Shown: positions 1 through 9,630 of the stretch, one piece after another
Layout: each line of letters starts with the position of its first letter
Position numbering within the stretch: position 1 is the stretch's first letter
Program-made: the position numbers and the translations under genes
The notes under the pieces: model-generated
Told to the model about the DNA's origin: nothing
Databases searched by the model: none
The model's input: the letters and a program-made list of their open reading frames with translations, nothing else
Assembly (NCBI GenBank): GCA_030647195.1
Contig: JAUSKD010000045.1
Location: forward strand, 19,849 to 83,848
Reading direction: 5' to 3'
DNA length: 64,000 nucleotides
From: Candidatus Peribacter sp.
GTDB taxonomy: Bacteria > Patescibacteriota > Gracilibacteria > Peribacterales > Peribacteraceae

Positions 1-359
1 GTGATGGTGGAGCCGCCAGACACGACATGCCCGGTCGAAAGGTTCTGCCAGAGGGCACGGATTGTTCCCCTCAGGCTCACTCCCGGATGGGTGTAGAACC
101 CCCGGTCCTCGATGGCGAGCAGTGCCGAAACGCACGAGCGTGGAACTTCACGGAGAGGAATCCACTGCTGCGAACCGTGCGTGGCCCGATTGAGCTGATA
201 GAGCTCTTCGCCGGTGCGATCCAGAATGCGGATGGAAGATTGCGTGCGGTCGAGGAACCGCTTCGGCAGAGGCAGGAGGATCGCCACTGCGAGCACGAGC
301 AGCGGGAGGAACCAGAGGTGCGCGTGTCGATACCATTTGGTTTGACCGATTTTCTGCAT
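1..359 (-). CDS. pbpC: Penicillin-binding protein 1C-like transglycosylase, N-terminal part (continues beyond the window start)
   Basis: Reverse-complement translation from ATG at 359: MQKIGQTKWYRHAHLWFLPLLVLAVAILLPLPKRFLDRTQSSIRILDRTGEELYQLNRATHGSQQWIPLREVPRSCVSALLAIEDRGFYTHPGVSLRGTIRALWQNLSTGHVVSGGSTIT. TM helix plus GT51 motifs EDRxFxxHxG and GGSTIT. Open at the edge, so absent from the ORF track. Confidence 0.9.
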   Translation of the reverse strand, partial: MQKIGQTKWYRHAHLWFLPLLVLAVAILLPLPKRFLDRTQSSIRILDRTGEELYQLNRATHGSQQWIPLREVPRSCVSALLAIEDRGFYTHPGVSLRGTIRALWQNLSTGHVVSGGSTI

Positions 360-457
360 AGCAGGATCTTAGCAAGGGATAGGGGGAAAGTATTAGGGGG
401 TAAGGACCTTTCTTCGATTACCCTTACCCCTTGATACTTATCCCTTACCCCTTTCAT

Positions 458-3400
458 CTACTCTCCAATCGTCACAAGCTTTCCTGCGGTCTGTCCGAAG
501 ACCTCGGGGAAGTACATTTCAAACACGTGAGCCGGGCGTTCGTGGAAGGTGCCCGGTGTCGTCGCGCGCACGAGGTAGGTCAGCTGGTACACGCCGGTCG
601 GAAGCTCATCAGCGAAGGCGAAGAACATGTCGTCCCTGAGTTCCCGGTGGTTGAACCGCCACAGCCCGCTCTGCCAGTAGTTCTCATCCCACATGCGTGT
701 CGTGTCGTCCGACAGCAGCGTCTTCTGCGCCGTTTGCAGGTTGACGTCGATTGGCTCGAAACCGGCCGGGAAGGGGCTCTCGATGGCCACGAAGTGACGG
801 TCCTCGGGCACGGTGATCGTGAGGGTCACGCGGTAGGTATTGCCCACGGTGGGCGTCTTCTTCTGACCCGCCCGGCCGTTGGCCGGATCGGACGGGTCGG
901 GGAGCGGCTCGGTCGTTCTCAGTACGCTGATGCCCTCCTCTGCGGGCGGCAGGGTATCGGCCGTGTAGAAGTACGAGAGCACTGCGTCGTAGTACAGACG
1001 GCCCGTGCCTTCTTTGCCGATTTTGAGCGTTGTCGTCTCGCCTCTGACGAGCTCATCCAGCGCCAGCTTCACTTCTTTGCGCGAGAGCACGTTTTGCTTC
1101 GTGACCTTCCAGTCGAGGATCTTCGTTCCGTTCACGTCCACCCCTGCGGTGAAGTTGGCATCGAGTTCCTTCGTCTGCTGCAGGTAATCGATGAAGGCGA
1201 GGAGCACCGAGACCGTGGACTGCGTCGTATCCCAGTGTCCGTCCTTGCGGATTTGGAGCAGGTAGCGCACGGCATTGGGAATCAGGGCGTTCTTCGGATC
1301 GATACGAAGCATGGCCTGCAGCACGAGCGCGGACGTGCGGTCATTGGTGTGCATGAGAGAGCCGTACGTGCCGATGTCCTCTTCTTCAAAGTGCGTGCCC
1401 CGGCCGTCCACTTTCGCGGACCGCAGGATTTCCGTCACGATGTCGCGCGCCTTGCCTTTGGACTTTGCCCGGTCGAAGGCCATGGCCAATTGCGCCTTGG
1501 CGAAGAGCGGGAGCTTGGCGCGCTGCTCATCCAAGTTACTGAGCAGGCTCACGTCCACATTGCCCGTTTCCGCGAGGGCGAACAGGATCTGCGCGCGGGT
1601 GGCGGCATCCAGTTGCTCATTGGGATCGGATCTGCGCAAAGCAGCGTCGAGGTACTGCCGCGTACGGGCGATCACGCCGTCATCCACGGCAAAGCCGCTG
1701 TCACGGATGAGGGAAAGCGCCTGGAGGGCGTAGGCGCTGAGGGCGGCGTAACTCCGGTTGCTCTCCTGCCAGTAGCCGAATCCTCCGTCGCCGCGCTGGA
1801 AGGTGTAGAGGCGCGTGAGTCCCGTCGTGACCATGTCGTCGAGCTTCTTTTTGTCGACGATGTGGAAGGCATCGAAGCCCTGCAGGCGCAGGAGGACGAC
1901 GTCGGGCAGGATGCTTGAGATGGTCTGTTCCGCACAGCCGTAGGGGTAACTCGCAAGGTACTGGAGCCCGCCGGGCAGGTAAGTGGCGAGGGTTGGAGAA
2001 ACGGTCACCGACAGCGATCCATCGCGCGCATCCTTCTCGGAGGGCACGAGCACCTTCTCCGTGGTTACGTCTTCGGTGATGCCCGTGGTCGCCGCGCTCT
2101 GCGGCGTCCCGTAGGTCAGGATAGGTATGGATTCCTCTACTTCATCGCGTGCGGTTTCGCTCTTTGCGAGGAACGTGAAGGTCGCTTTGCTTGCCCGGGC
2201 GATCGTCACAGGGAATTCCACCTTCGTCTGTTCCCCGGCGCCGATCGTCACCTGTTTGCTCTGTTGCCCGCCCAGGGCGAATCCGCTCCCTGTCAGCGAA
2301 ACGGTAAAGGTGGAAGAGCTCTCGAGGAAATTATGAACAATCGCACCCAGGATCACGCGGTCACCGACGACCGCAAAGCGCGGCCGCACGGGACGCACGA
2401 TCACGTGCTTCGTCTCGATTACGGTGTCTTCCGCCGCGCCGAACGTGGAGGAGAGCGTCTGTCCGATGGCGAGCAGGTGCCAGGTGGTGAGGTTATCCGG
2501 CAGTGTGAACGAGACTTCCGCCTCGCCATTTTCATTCGTGAGGATGGTTGGGTTCCAGTAGGCAGTATCCTTGAAGTTGCCGCGTTTCTTCGCTTCCAGA
2601 TCCGCTCCACCTCCGCCCTTGGATCCGGGCTTGTAGCGGTCGATGAGGAAGGTGAGCATCTCCGCGGTCAGCACCCCCACGGGTCGTTCGCTGTAGAACT
2701 GCGCTACGAGGTCGGGCAACGAAAAGCCGGTCAGCGCGAGCACGCTCATATCCACGACTCCCAGCGATATCTCCGCGCGTGCGGGTTTCCCCTGCCAGTC
2801 TGAGGCAGAGAGCTTCACCGTGACCTTCTCGCCGGGGAGGTACTTCTCCTTGTCCGTCTTGACGTTCACCGTGAGGCGCTTGCTGGTGGTATCGATGGGG
2901 AGCTTGGCGTAGCCGATGCGGAAGGCGGGAGCGCCCGTGTCGAGGCCGTTATCGTTGAATGTCTCGCCGATGCGGGGTTTGATGACGACGACTGAGACGT
3001 AGGCGGTGGGCAGCAAATCCCCGGTGATGGGAACGGTGATCTTCTGTGCCGTCGATTCAATGGTGATCACCTCGCGGTGGATGACCTGTTCGCGCTCCAC
3101 GGTGACGAGGGCCTTCACGTTTTTACCCTGGAAAGGCGATTTGATGAGCAGCGTGGCCGTGTCGCCGATATGGTATTCAGCCTTGTCGGGCACGACATCA
3201 ATGCGATTGTTGTTCTCGTGCGGCCAGTTCACATAGGTACTGGACCAGGCGTACAGGCCTGTTGCGGCTTTGGCCTCGCGCCCCTGATCATCTGCCACCA
3301 CGGCAACGACGCGGAATTCACCACCCTGATCGGGACGGACCATGGTCTTTACCTTTCCCTTCTCATCGGTGGTGACTTTCGTCGCGCGGACGAAGGTATC

Positions 3401-6400
3401 TTCCGGCGTGTTGTCGTAGTAGTACTGTCCATCCACCCCTTTCTTTTTGATGGTGTTCCACTTGCGGCTATAGAGATTCACAGTGACGTTCGTATTCGGC
3501 AGTGCGGAACCATCAGGTTTGACGGTGATCACGCCGATCGCGGCATCCGCGCCGGGCGTCACGACGTAGTCCAGCGTCTTGACCCCCACGTAGGCGTTGG
3601 CCTTGTGAACGGGCACCGACACGCGGTTACTCACCACCTGATTATTCGGGTCCGTAATGTCCGCTTCGATGGTGAGGATCTGGCTCACGGGCTTATCGTC
3701 GATCTTTGCAGGAACGGAGACCTGCAGCCTTCCTGCGGCATCCAACTGTCCCTCGCCCTCCGCGAGGAGCTTTGTCTCGCGCTCGCAGTTCTGCCAGCAC
3801 CATGCGTCTTCGAGACCGAAGGAATACCAGTCATCCTGCACTTTGTTGAAGAAGTAATCCGTGGTCTGCGCCCGCCACGTAACCTTGGCCCCGCCCATGG
3901 GCGCGCCGAAGTAGTAGGCTCCGGCGATAGTCGCCTGCACCGTGTCATCCTGAAAGTAGTCTTCCCGCTCTGTCGTCAGGTCCACGCGGTATTCCGGCTT
4001 GCGGTAGGCGAGGACATCGAACGATCCGTAGGCGTCCCCGTACGGGCTCTCCTGGAAACCTGCGGAAATCTGGTACGAGCCGAGGGGAGCCTTGGCGTCA
4101 ATGGGCAGATCCCCCGCGAAGCTGCCGTAGGCTGAGAGTTTCAGGGATTTGTTGAAGATTTCATTCCCGTTGCTGTCCCGGACCATGACGGTCACGGCGC
4201 GGCTCGTCGCGGGGATCGCAAGCACGCCGTTGCGGTTGCGCGTCCGCAGGATGCCCTTGAAGTGCACGGTATCACCCGCGCGGTAGATCGGCCGGTCCGT
4301 GTAGAGGGTCGAGTGGATGCGCTCGCCGCGATCGGAAGGATTCCAGAAATCGGTGTAGAAGCCGAACATGTCCGGCCGAATGCCGTCACTCCACCGGCTC
4401 GACACGAATGCGAAATCATCCCCCTTTTTCGCGGTAACCCAGAATTCCGGTTCCCATTCGTTCATCGAAGTAGCGAAGCGGTTCATATCGATATCCGTTT
4501 CAAAGAACCCCTCTTGATCCGTCTTGCCCGTCACGATGCCCTCCCCGTTGAGCGCGTTGAATGCGATGTGGGCGCCGGCCACGCCTTCACCCGACCGCAA
4601 ATCCGTTGCCCAGACGAGTGCACGGTTGCCCGAGTACTTGAGTGTGAGCGTGGTATTGGTGAGGGCGAAGATCTGGGAGAATTGCAGCTCTTTGCCGTCG
4701 TACCCTTTCTCGTTGGGGGCGCGCACACGCAGGACGAAAAGCCCGGAGGGGAGGGTCTGTTTCGCCTCCTCAACCATGTCGAGAGGATGGATATCCCACG
4801 TGTTTTTTGTCGCCGGTGGCATGTAGGTCCACGATTGCAGGGGGGTGAGGTTGGCCGGCAGAGCGTCCCACGTCTGATGTGTATCACGGAAGACGAGGAA
4901 ATCTGCGAGACTTACGGATGAGAGCTCCGCTTCCACTTTCGTGATATTCACGGTCTTCATGCGGTACACCGGAGGCTTCGCGCGCTCGAAGATGCCGAAT
5001 TCGCCTTTCGTTTCGAGCAGGAGCTGCGGGTCTAAAGGCGGTGTCTTGAACGAGAATGTGACTGGCTCCTTCAGTGATTGTCCGAAGGTGTCTTTGATGC
5101 CCGTACTCACTGTGATCGTGTACTGCGTCGAGGGATTGAGCGGCGGGTAGGCCGAGAGCTCACGATTGTCCTGCCACGAGGCGAGCTGCCATTCCGTTTC
5201 ATTCCATTTCGGCACGTCCGGCGTGATCGTGATCTGATTCTTGATGGAATCCTCCGAGAGTGGATTGCTGAATTGAAAGAGCACGCGGCCATACTCGTAG
5301 TTGGACTTTGCGATCGTCAGCGCCCCCACGGTCGAAAAATTCAGGATGAATCCCGTTCCGTTGCCGAGGGTGCCTTTTGCCCCGGTGATGCCCGGTGCGA
5401 CGGCGAGCGCATACGTCGAAGAGAAGGCGAGCGGCTTGGCAGGTGTGATGACGAGCGTTTTGCGGTCCGTGACGGTGCGCTTGTCCACTGCGACCGTGCC
5501 GAAGGCGACTGAGCGGATCTCCAACTCTTCCGGCGCGCCGTTTTCCCCCTCGCGTGTGAGCGAGAGGAAAGCTTTGGCGCTGCCCGTATCCATCTCCTGA
5601 TTGAAGGTGAGGGAGGGGAGCGTCGTCGGGCCGGCGAGTGAGAAGCCCTCGGCGGGATCGGTGGTCTCCACCTGCGGTCGCGCTGTTTCGAACGTCCACG
5701 AAAAATCCTCTTCCGTCTTGTCCCCCGAAACGGTCTCTATGCCTTTGGGAATAGAGACGGTGTAGCGGGTACTCGGTAGCAGCCCCTTCTCCGGAATGAA
5801 TTCCACGGCCACCGTCGAGAGCCACCGCCACCGTCCTGCCGTATCGGGCGAGATCGTTACCGGCCAGTGTGCCAGGCGGGCCTGCGCCGCTTCGCCCTGC
5901 ACCTGCGTGAGGGGGATCATGGGCCGGTCGAAGATGATGGTGATCTTGGAGGTTTCCGCGACGTGCTGCGCGCCCACCTCGGGGATGCGGCCAGCGATCA
6001 AGGGCGGACCGGCGACGGTGAACGTGAAATCCAGATCCTGCCCCAAGCCGCTGCCATCCGATTTCTTGGCAGTGCGGTCGAGGTGGAAAACGATGGTTTT
6101 TCCGGCGGGCAGTGGAGAAGTCGGACTGAACGTGAGCGTCTCATCTGTCCAGTCAAACGTTCCCGTAATGCTCTCCGGCAGCGTCATACTCTCTTCCACG
6201 CTCTTGTGGTCCATGAGTGCAGGGAAACTGAATTGCAATGTTGAAGCGGCCGAAACCCTCTGCCGCAGCGCGAAATCCATCGTGGTCTGGCGGCTTGGAA
6301 AGCGCACGGTTCCCGTTGCGAAGAGGGCGATCAGCGTGATGAAGACGACCAGCACTGTCGCAAGCGCGATGGGTCGCCGGCTGACGGTTGCGGTCACGGA

Positions 6401-6424
6401 TGAGAGGCGACTGGAGGAGGACAT
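458..6424 (-). CDS. Alpha-2-macroglobulin family protein, membrane-anchored, with thioester motif
   Basis: 1988 aa; N-terminal TM; Ig-like/MG domains; PYGCAEQ thioester motif; directly upstream of pbpC, as in the known yfhM-pbpC arrangement. Confidence 0.92.
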   Translation of the reverse strand: MSSSSRLSSVTATVSRRPIALATVLVVFITLIALFATGTVRFPSRQTTMDFALRQRVSAASTLQFSFPALMDHKSVEESMTLPESITGTFDWTDETLTFSPTSPLPAGKTIVFHLDRTAKKSDGSGLGQDLDFTFTVAGPPLIAGRIPEVGAQHVAETSKITIIFDRPMIPLTQVQGEAAQARLAHWPVTISPDTAGRWRWLSTVAVEFIPEKGLLPSTRYTVSIPKGIETVSGDKTEEDFSWTFETARPQVETTDPAEGFSLAGPTTLPSLTFNQEMDTGSAKAFLSLTREGENGAPEELEIRSVAFGTVAVDKRTVTDRKTLVITPAKPLAFSSTYALAVAPGITGAKGTLGNGTGFILNFSTVGALTIAKSNYEYGRVLFQFSNPLSEDSIKNQITITPDVPKWNETEWQLASWQDNRELSAYPPLNPSTQYTITVSTGIKDTFGQSLKEPVTFSFKTPPLDPQLLLETKGEFGIFERAKPPVYRMKTVNITKVEAELSSVSLADFLVFRDTHQTWDALPANLTPLQSWTYMPPATKNTWDIHPLDMVEEAKQTLPSGLFVLRVRAPNEKGYDGKELQFSQIFALTNTTLTLKYSGNRALVWATDLRSGEGVAGAHIAFNALNGEGIVTGKTDQEGFFETDIDMNRFATSMNEWEPEFWVTAKKGDDFAFVSSRWSDGIRPDMFGFYTDFWNPSDRGERIHSTLYTDRPIYRAGDTVHFKGILRTRNRNGVLAIPATSRAVTVMVRDSNGNEIFNKSLKLSAYGSFAGDLPIDAKAPLGSYQISAGFQESPYGDAYGSFDVLAYRKPEYRVDLTTEREDYFQDDTVQATIAGAYYFGAPMGGAKVTWRAQTTDYFFNKVQDDWYSFGLEDAWCWQNCERETKLLAEGEGQLDAAGRLQVSVPAKIDDKPVSQILTIEADITDPNNQVVSNRVSVPVHKANAYVGVKTLDYVVTPGADAAIGVITVKPDGSALPNTNVTVNLYSRKWNTIKKKGVDGQYYYDNTPEDTFVRATKVTTDEKGKVKTMVRPDQGGEFRVVAVVADDQGREAKAATGLYAWSSTYVNWPHENNNRIDVVPDKAEYHIGDTATLLIKSPFQGKNVKALVTVEREQVIHREVITIESTAQKITVPITGDLLPTAYVSVVVIKPRIGETFNDNGLDTGAPAFRIGYAKLPIDTTSKRLTVNVKTDKEKYLPGEKVTVKLSASDWQGKPARAEISLGVVDMSVLALTGFSLPDLVAQFYSERPVGVLTAEMLTFLIDRYKPGSKGGGGADLEAKKRGNFKDTAYWNPTILTNENGEAEVSFTLPDNLTTWHLLAIGQTLSSTFGAAEDTVIETKHVIVRPVRPRFAVVGDRVILGAIVHNFLESSSTFTVSLTGSGFALGGQQSKQVTIGAGEQTKVEFPVTIARASKATFTFLAKSETARDEVEESIPILTYGTPQSAATTGITEDVTTEKVLVPSEKDARDGSLSVTVSPTLATYLPGGLQYLASYPYGCAEQTISSILPDVVLLRLQGFDAFHIVDKKKLDDMVTTGLTRLYTFQRGDGGFGYWQESNRSYAALSAYALQALSLIRDSGFAVDDGVIARTRQYLDAALRRSDPNEQLDAATRAQILFALAETGNVDVSLLSNLDEQRAKLPLFAKAQLAMAFDRAKSKGKARDIVTEILRSAKVDGRGTHFEEEDIGTYGSLMHTNDRTSALVLQAMLRIDPKNALIPNAVRYLLQIRKDGHWDTTQSTVSVLLAFIDYLQQTKELDANFTAGVDVNGTKILDWKVTKQNVLSRKEVKLALDELVRGETTTLKIGKEGTGRLYYDAVLSYFYTADTLPPAEEGISVLRTTEPLPDPSDPANGRAGQKKTPTVGNTYRVTLTITVPEDRHFVAIESPFPAGFEPIDVNLQTAQKTLLSDDTTRMWDENYWQSGLWRFNHRELRDDMFFAFADELPTGVYQLTYLVRATTPGTFHERPAHVFEMYFPEVFGQTAGKLVTIGE

Positions 6425-6504
6425 AGTGGGATGTGGAAGAGGTGAACTTTCATGCTAGCGGTGTCGGTGCTCAACCCTCAATTTCCCGTGCAAGTCTGGT
6501 GTTG

Positions 6505-6538
6505 ACTAATTGACTCTTTAGTCAATTTGTGTACAATC
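6505..6538 (+). promoter_or_regulatory. Sigma70-type promoter with overlapping inverted repeat
   Basis: TTGACT-16-TACAAT; TTGACTAA...TTAGTCAA inverted repeat spans the -35 region. Confidence 0.6.
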
Positions 6539-6766
6539 TACCGGCTCAGAGGACTTCGTCTTCTCAGCAGTGATCATTCGCAGAGTTGGCAAGTATTCCT
6601 CGTGGTGCGTTCATTCCGATACGGTGTTCTGCCGTTGGTGTTGAAAGCAGCTTCGAGTCCCCTGAAAGGGGATTGGGGGCTGTTTTCGCGCCGCTGCGGA
6701 TTCTCGGGAATCTTCCGAACGCAGGGCTCGTTGTGTCGATGGAGAACATGGACAATGGAGGAATCA

Positions 6767-7570
6767 ATGGTTCAGACGCAGATTTTCCTGCCCTATGCCA
6801 TGCCCGGCTGCATGCGCAGGCTGGTCGGACATTTCAGGCGGCATCGCCTGGGGTCCGATCTCGGTCCGGGAGATGGCAACACAAGCCGCGAGCATGACCT
6901 TTTCAACCGTGTGGAGTGGATGGAGGTCGGCTCGCATGCCCTGGAGATTCCGCAATACCTGTGCATGGGCATGCGGAACCCGGAAATCGTGAGTGAGAAG
7001 CTCCTCGCGCACTACGGGATCGCGCGTGAGATCAAGATCGCCGAGCGGCAGTTCTGTGCGGTCGCCATCGGGCGCTTCAGGCTTACTGCGGGGAAGTCCG
7101 TCATCGGCCAGCAGTCATTGCTGATCGAGGACAGCGAACCCGTGGTCTATCAATCGTCGAACGCGCCCGGTCCGGTGGTCTGTGCGAAGAGTGGACGCAG
7201 CTCCGTCTACGTCACACACCTCCCACCGGAGACGAACCTTCCGCTCGCAGACGTCGCGATGAAGATCGAGAGCGACCTGCGACCGACGCACAAGATGGCT
7301 GCCGTGATCCCTCGTATTCATATCACCCGATGGGATAGCTACGCCGGCTACCTCGGTCTCGCGATCAAGGGAACGACTGACATGTGGACGCTCGGCTTTG
7401 CCGAGGCTCACACGATTCTTACGGTCGAACCCGCATTGCCTGACTGTGTGCCGATGCCAGCCCACGTGACGGAAGTCCGCCCGCCGCTCCTTCTCTGGGT
7501 GCGACGGGAAGGCGGCCACTTCGAGTTCCCCGCGCTGGTGGGGATTCTGGCTGCCGAAGACTTCGCGTAG
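6767..7570 (+). CDS. Hypothetical protein, no family recognised
   Basis: ATG at 6767 preceded by GGAGG with 5-nt spacing; MVQTQIFLPYAMPGCMRRLV..., 267 aa. The ORF-track start at 6527 overlaps the promoter/leader. Confidence 0.7.
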   Translation: MVQTQIFLPYAMPGCMRRLVGHFRRHRLGSDLGPGDGNTSREHDLFNRVEWMEVGSHALEIPQYLCMGMRNPEIVSEKLLAHYGIAREIKIAERQFCAVAIGRFRLTAGKSVIGQQSLLIEDSEPVVYQSSNAPGPVVCAKSGRSSVYVTHLPPETNLPLADVAMKIESDLRPTHKMAAVIPRIHITRWDSYAGYLGLAIKGTTDMWTLGFAEAHTILTVEPALPDCVPMPAHVTEVRPPLLLWVRREGGHFEFPALVGILAAEDFA

Positions 7571-7590
7571 CACAAGACCAACTCTGCTTC

Positions 7591-7620
7591 GTCCCGAGTC
7601 GCCTAGCGGCTCGGGACACT
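7591..7620 (+). terminator. Hairpin terminator between convergent genes
   Basis: GTCCCGAGTCGC-CTA-GCGGCTCGGGAC, 12-bp stem with one G-T pair, followed by ACTTTCT. Confidence 0.65.
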
Positions 7621-7622
7621 TT

Positions 7623-9569
7623 CTATTGCCCGCGTATCTGCCGCAGCGCCGCGCGTGCCTGCGCATTGCCCGGATCGTACGCAAGAATCGCTTCGAACTG
7701 GGCGGCCGCACCATTGCGATCTTTCTGCGTGTTAAAGAGCAGGATGCCCAGGTTCAGCCGCGCTGCGGTGAATTTCGGCTGCAGTCGCACCGCCTCGCGG
7801 TAGGCCTCTTCTGCCTCATCGCTGCGGCCGAGCTTCGTCAGCGCAACGCCCAAATTGTAGTGCGCCTGCGGAAAGAACGGATTCAGGTCGAGGGCTGCGC
7901 GGTATGCGGTCACGCCTTCTTCCAGCCGCCCCAGGCCGACCAGCAGCGCTCCCAAATTGAGCTGCGCCGGAGCGAAATCGGGAGCGGACAGAATCGCCTG
8001 TCGGTAATACCGTTCCGCAGTGACGTTGTTTCCCTGCTGTCCGGCAACGACGCCCAGTCCCAGAAGCGCGTAGACGTTTTGGGGGTTGAAGCGCAGCGCC
8101 TCTTCGTAGGTCGACCGGGCTTGGGCGAAGTCATTCTGTTCCCTCAGCGCGGAGGCCAGATTGCTCAGCGTCTTCGATTTGGAGCGGTTCAGTCCCGGTC
8201 CTGTGCGGCCCTTCTCGCGCATGATCGTCAGGGCGGTGTTGTACGAGGCAATGGCCTTCGCTTCATCCCCGCTGTAGCGCTGCACATTCCCCAGATTCAC
8301 ATGGGCCACGTAAGCATCGGGCGAGACCTTCAATGCCTGGGTGAACAGTGCCGTGCTGTCCTTCCATGTGCGCGACTGAAGAGCCGAGAGCACGCCCAGA
8401 GCCGCAAGCAGAAAACAGGCGGCGATGATGCAGGGTCTGGTCCGCGCACGGCAGAAATGTCCGAATGCCAGAATGATGAGGAAGAAGATGCCGATGCTCG
8501 GCACATAGGCGTAGCGGTCGGAGGCGAAGTAGAAGAAATCGCCCTTGGCGAAATTGAGCAGGGTGGGGGAGACGGTGATGAGGAAGAAAGCGATCCCGAA
8601 GAACACGTCCCTGGTCCACCGCAGTGACACCAGCGTGATCAGCAGGAGGAGGATGAAGAGCAGCAGGGGGATCAGGATGTCTGAGCGCGAGAGGGTGACG
8701 GGTCCCACGAAGGGATAGAGCACCGAAAGCCCGGACGGAGCGAAGATTTTTTCGAGGTAGAACATCATGCTCCTGGGGGCCATCAGCAGTTTCTCCGTCG
8801 GGCTGGATGCAGTCAGGACGCCCGTTTTGCCCATCCACGCGATCACGCCGAAGATTCCTGACAGTGCGAGGTAGGGGAGTTTCTCGCGGAGCATCCTGCG
8901 GTCCCACGCGCGGCGCTCATGGATGTCAAAGACGAAGAGGAGAACGGGCAGGGTGATCACGGTCACCTTGGCCAGCAAGCCCAGGGAGAATGCCGCGAGG
9001 CTTGCGTAGTACGTTTTGCTTTTCCCGTCAGAGCGGTATTGCAAATACGCAATCAGGCTCAGGAGGAGGAAGAACGTCGAGAGCACATCCTTTCGCGCGC
9101 TCGCCCACGCCACGGCTTCGGTGTGGAGCGGATGCAGTGCGAACAGAAGCCCCCCGAAGAGCGCTGTCCATCCCCGCCACGGTCGGTCCTGACCGCTGTG
9201 CCCCCGCCGCGTGAGCGTGAGCAGGAGCCACGCGACGAGCAGGGCATTCAGCGTGTGCCAGAGGAGGTTCTGGATGTGATAGATCGTGGCATTGGTCCCG
9301 CCGAGCAGGTAGTCGATCTGATAGCTGAAGAAGGTGAGCGGGATGTAGAGCTCGGGGTCGTAACTCGTGAAAATCGTCTTGAGTGAACCGGGTGTGATGG
9401 AGCGGATGGACGGGTTTTCGTAGATGAGCAGGCCGTCATCCCAGCGCACGAAGGTGTGGGTCAGCGAACTTCCGTAGACGAAGAACGTCGCGAGAAAAAA
9501 TGCACAGACGATCCACCAGAGCACGGGGCGGGACGGCAGGGAAGGGGACGAAGGATGGTCGGCGTTCAC
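7623..9569 (-). CDS. Multi-TM glycosyltransferase-like protein with C-terminal TPR repeats (TMTC/PMT-like architecture)
   Basis: N-terminal half has many hydrophobic segments and WDDGLLIYENPSI near the N-terminus; C-terminal TPRs such as AHYNLGVALTKLGRSDEAEEAYREAVRLQPKF. Confidence 0.75.
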   Translation of the reverse strand: MNADHPSSPSLPSRPVLWWIVCAFFLATFFVYGSSLTHTFVRWDDGLLIYENPSIRSITPGSLKTIFTSYDPELYIPLTFFSYQIDYLLGGTNATIYHIQNLLWHTLNALLVAWLLLTLTRRGHSGQDRPWRGWTALFGGLLFALHPLHTEAVAWASARKDVLSTFFLLLSLIAYLQYRSDGKSKTYYASLAAFSLGLLAKVTVITLPVLLFVFDIHERRAWDRRMLREKLPYLALSGIFGVIAWMGKTGVLTASSPTEKLLMAPRSMMFYLEKIFAPSGLSVLYPFVGPVTLSRSDILIPLLLFILLLLITLVSLRWTRDVFFGIAFFLITVSPTLLNFAKGDFFYFASDRYAYVPSIGIFFLIILAFGHFCRARTRPCIIAACFLLAALGVLSALQSRTWKDSTALFTQALKVSPDAYVAHVNLGNVQRYSGDEAKAIASYNTALTIMREKGRTGPGLNRSKSKTLSNLASALREQNDFAQARSTYEEALRFNPQNVYALLGLGVVAGQQGNNVTAERYYRQAILSAPDFAPAQLNLGALLVGLGRLEEGVTAYRAALDLNPFFPQAHYNLGVALTKLGRSDEAEEAYREAVRLQPKFTAARLNLGILLFNTQKDRNGAAAQFEAILAYDPGNAQARAALRQIRGQ

Positions 9570-9630
9570 CGTCCCACTCTAAAACTCCCGCGCGCAGGAT
9601 GGTAGGCACCGGAAGAGATGAACAAATTAT

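Noticed and set aside
431-1918. 495-aa plus-strand ORF
   Set aside because: Fully antisense to the A2M gene; Arg/His/Gly-rich shadow translation without a recognisable domain.
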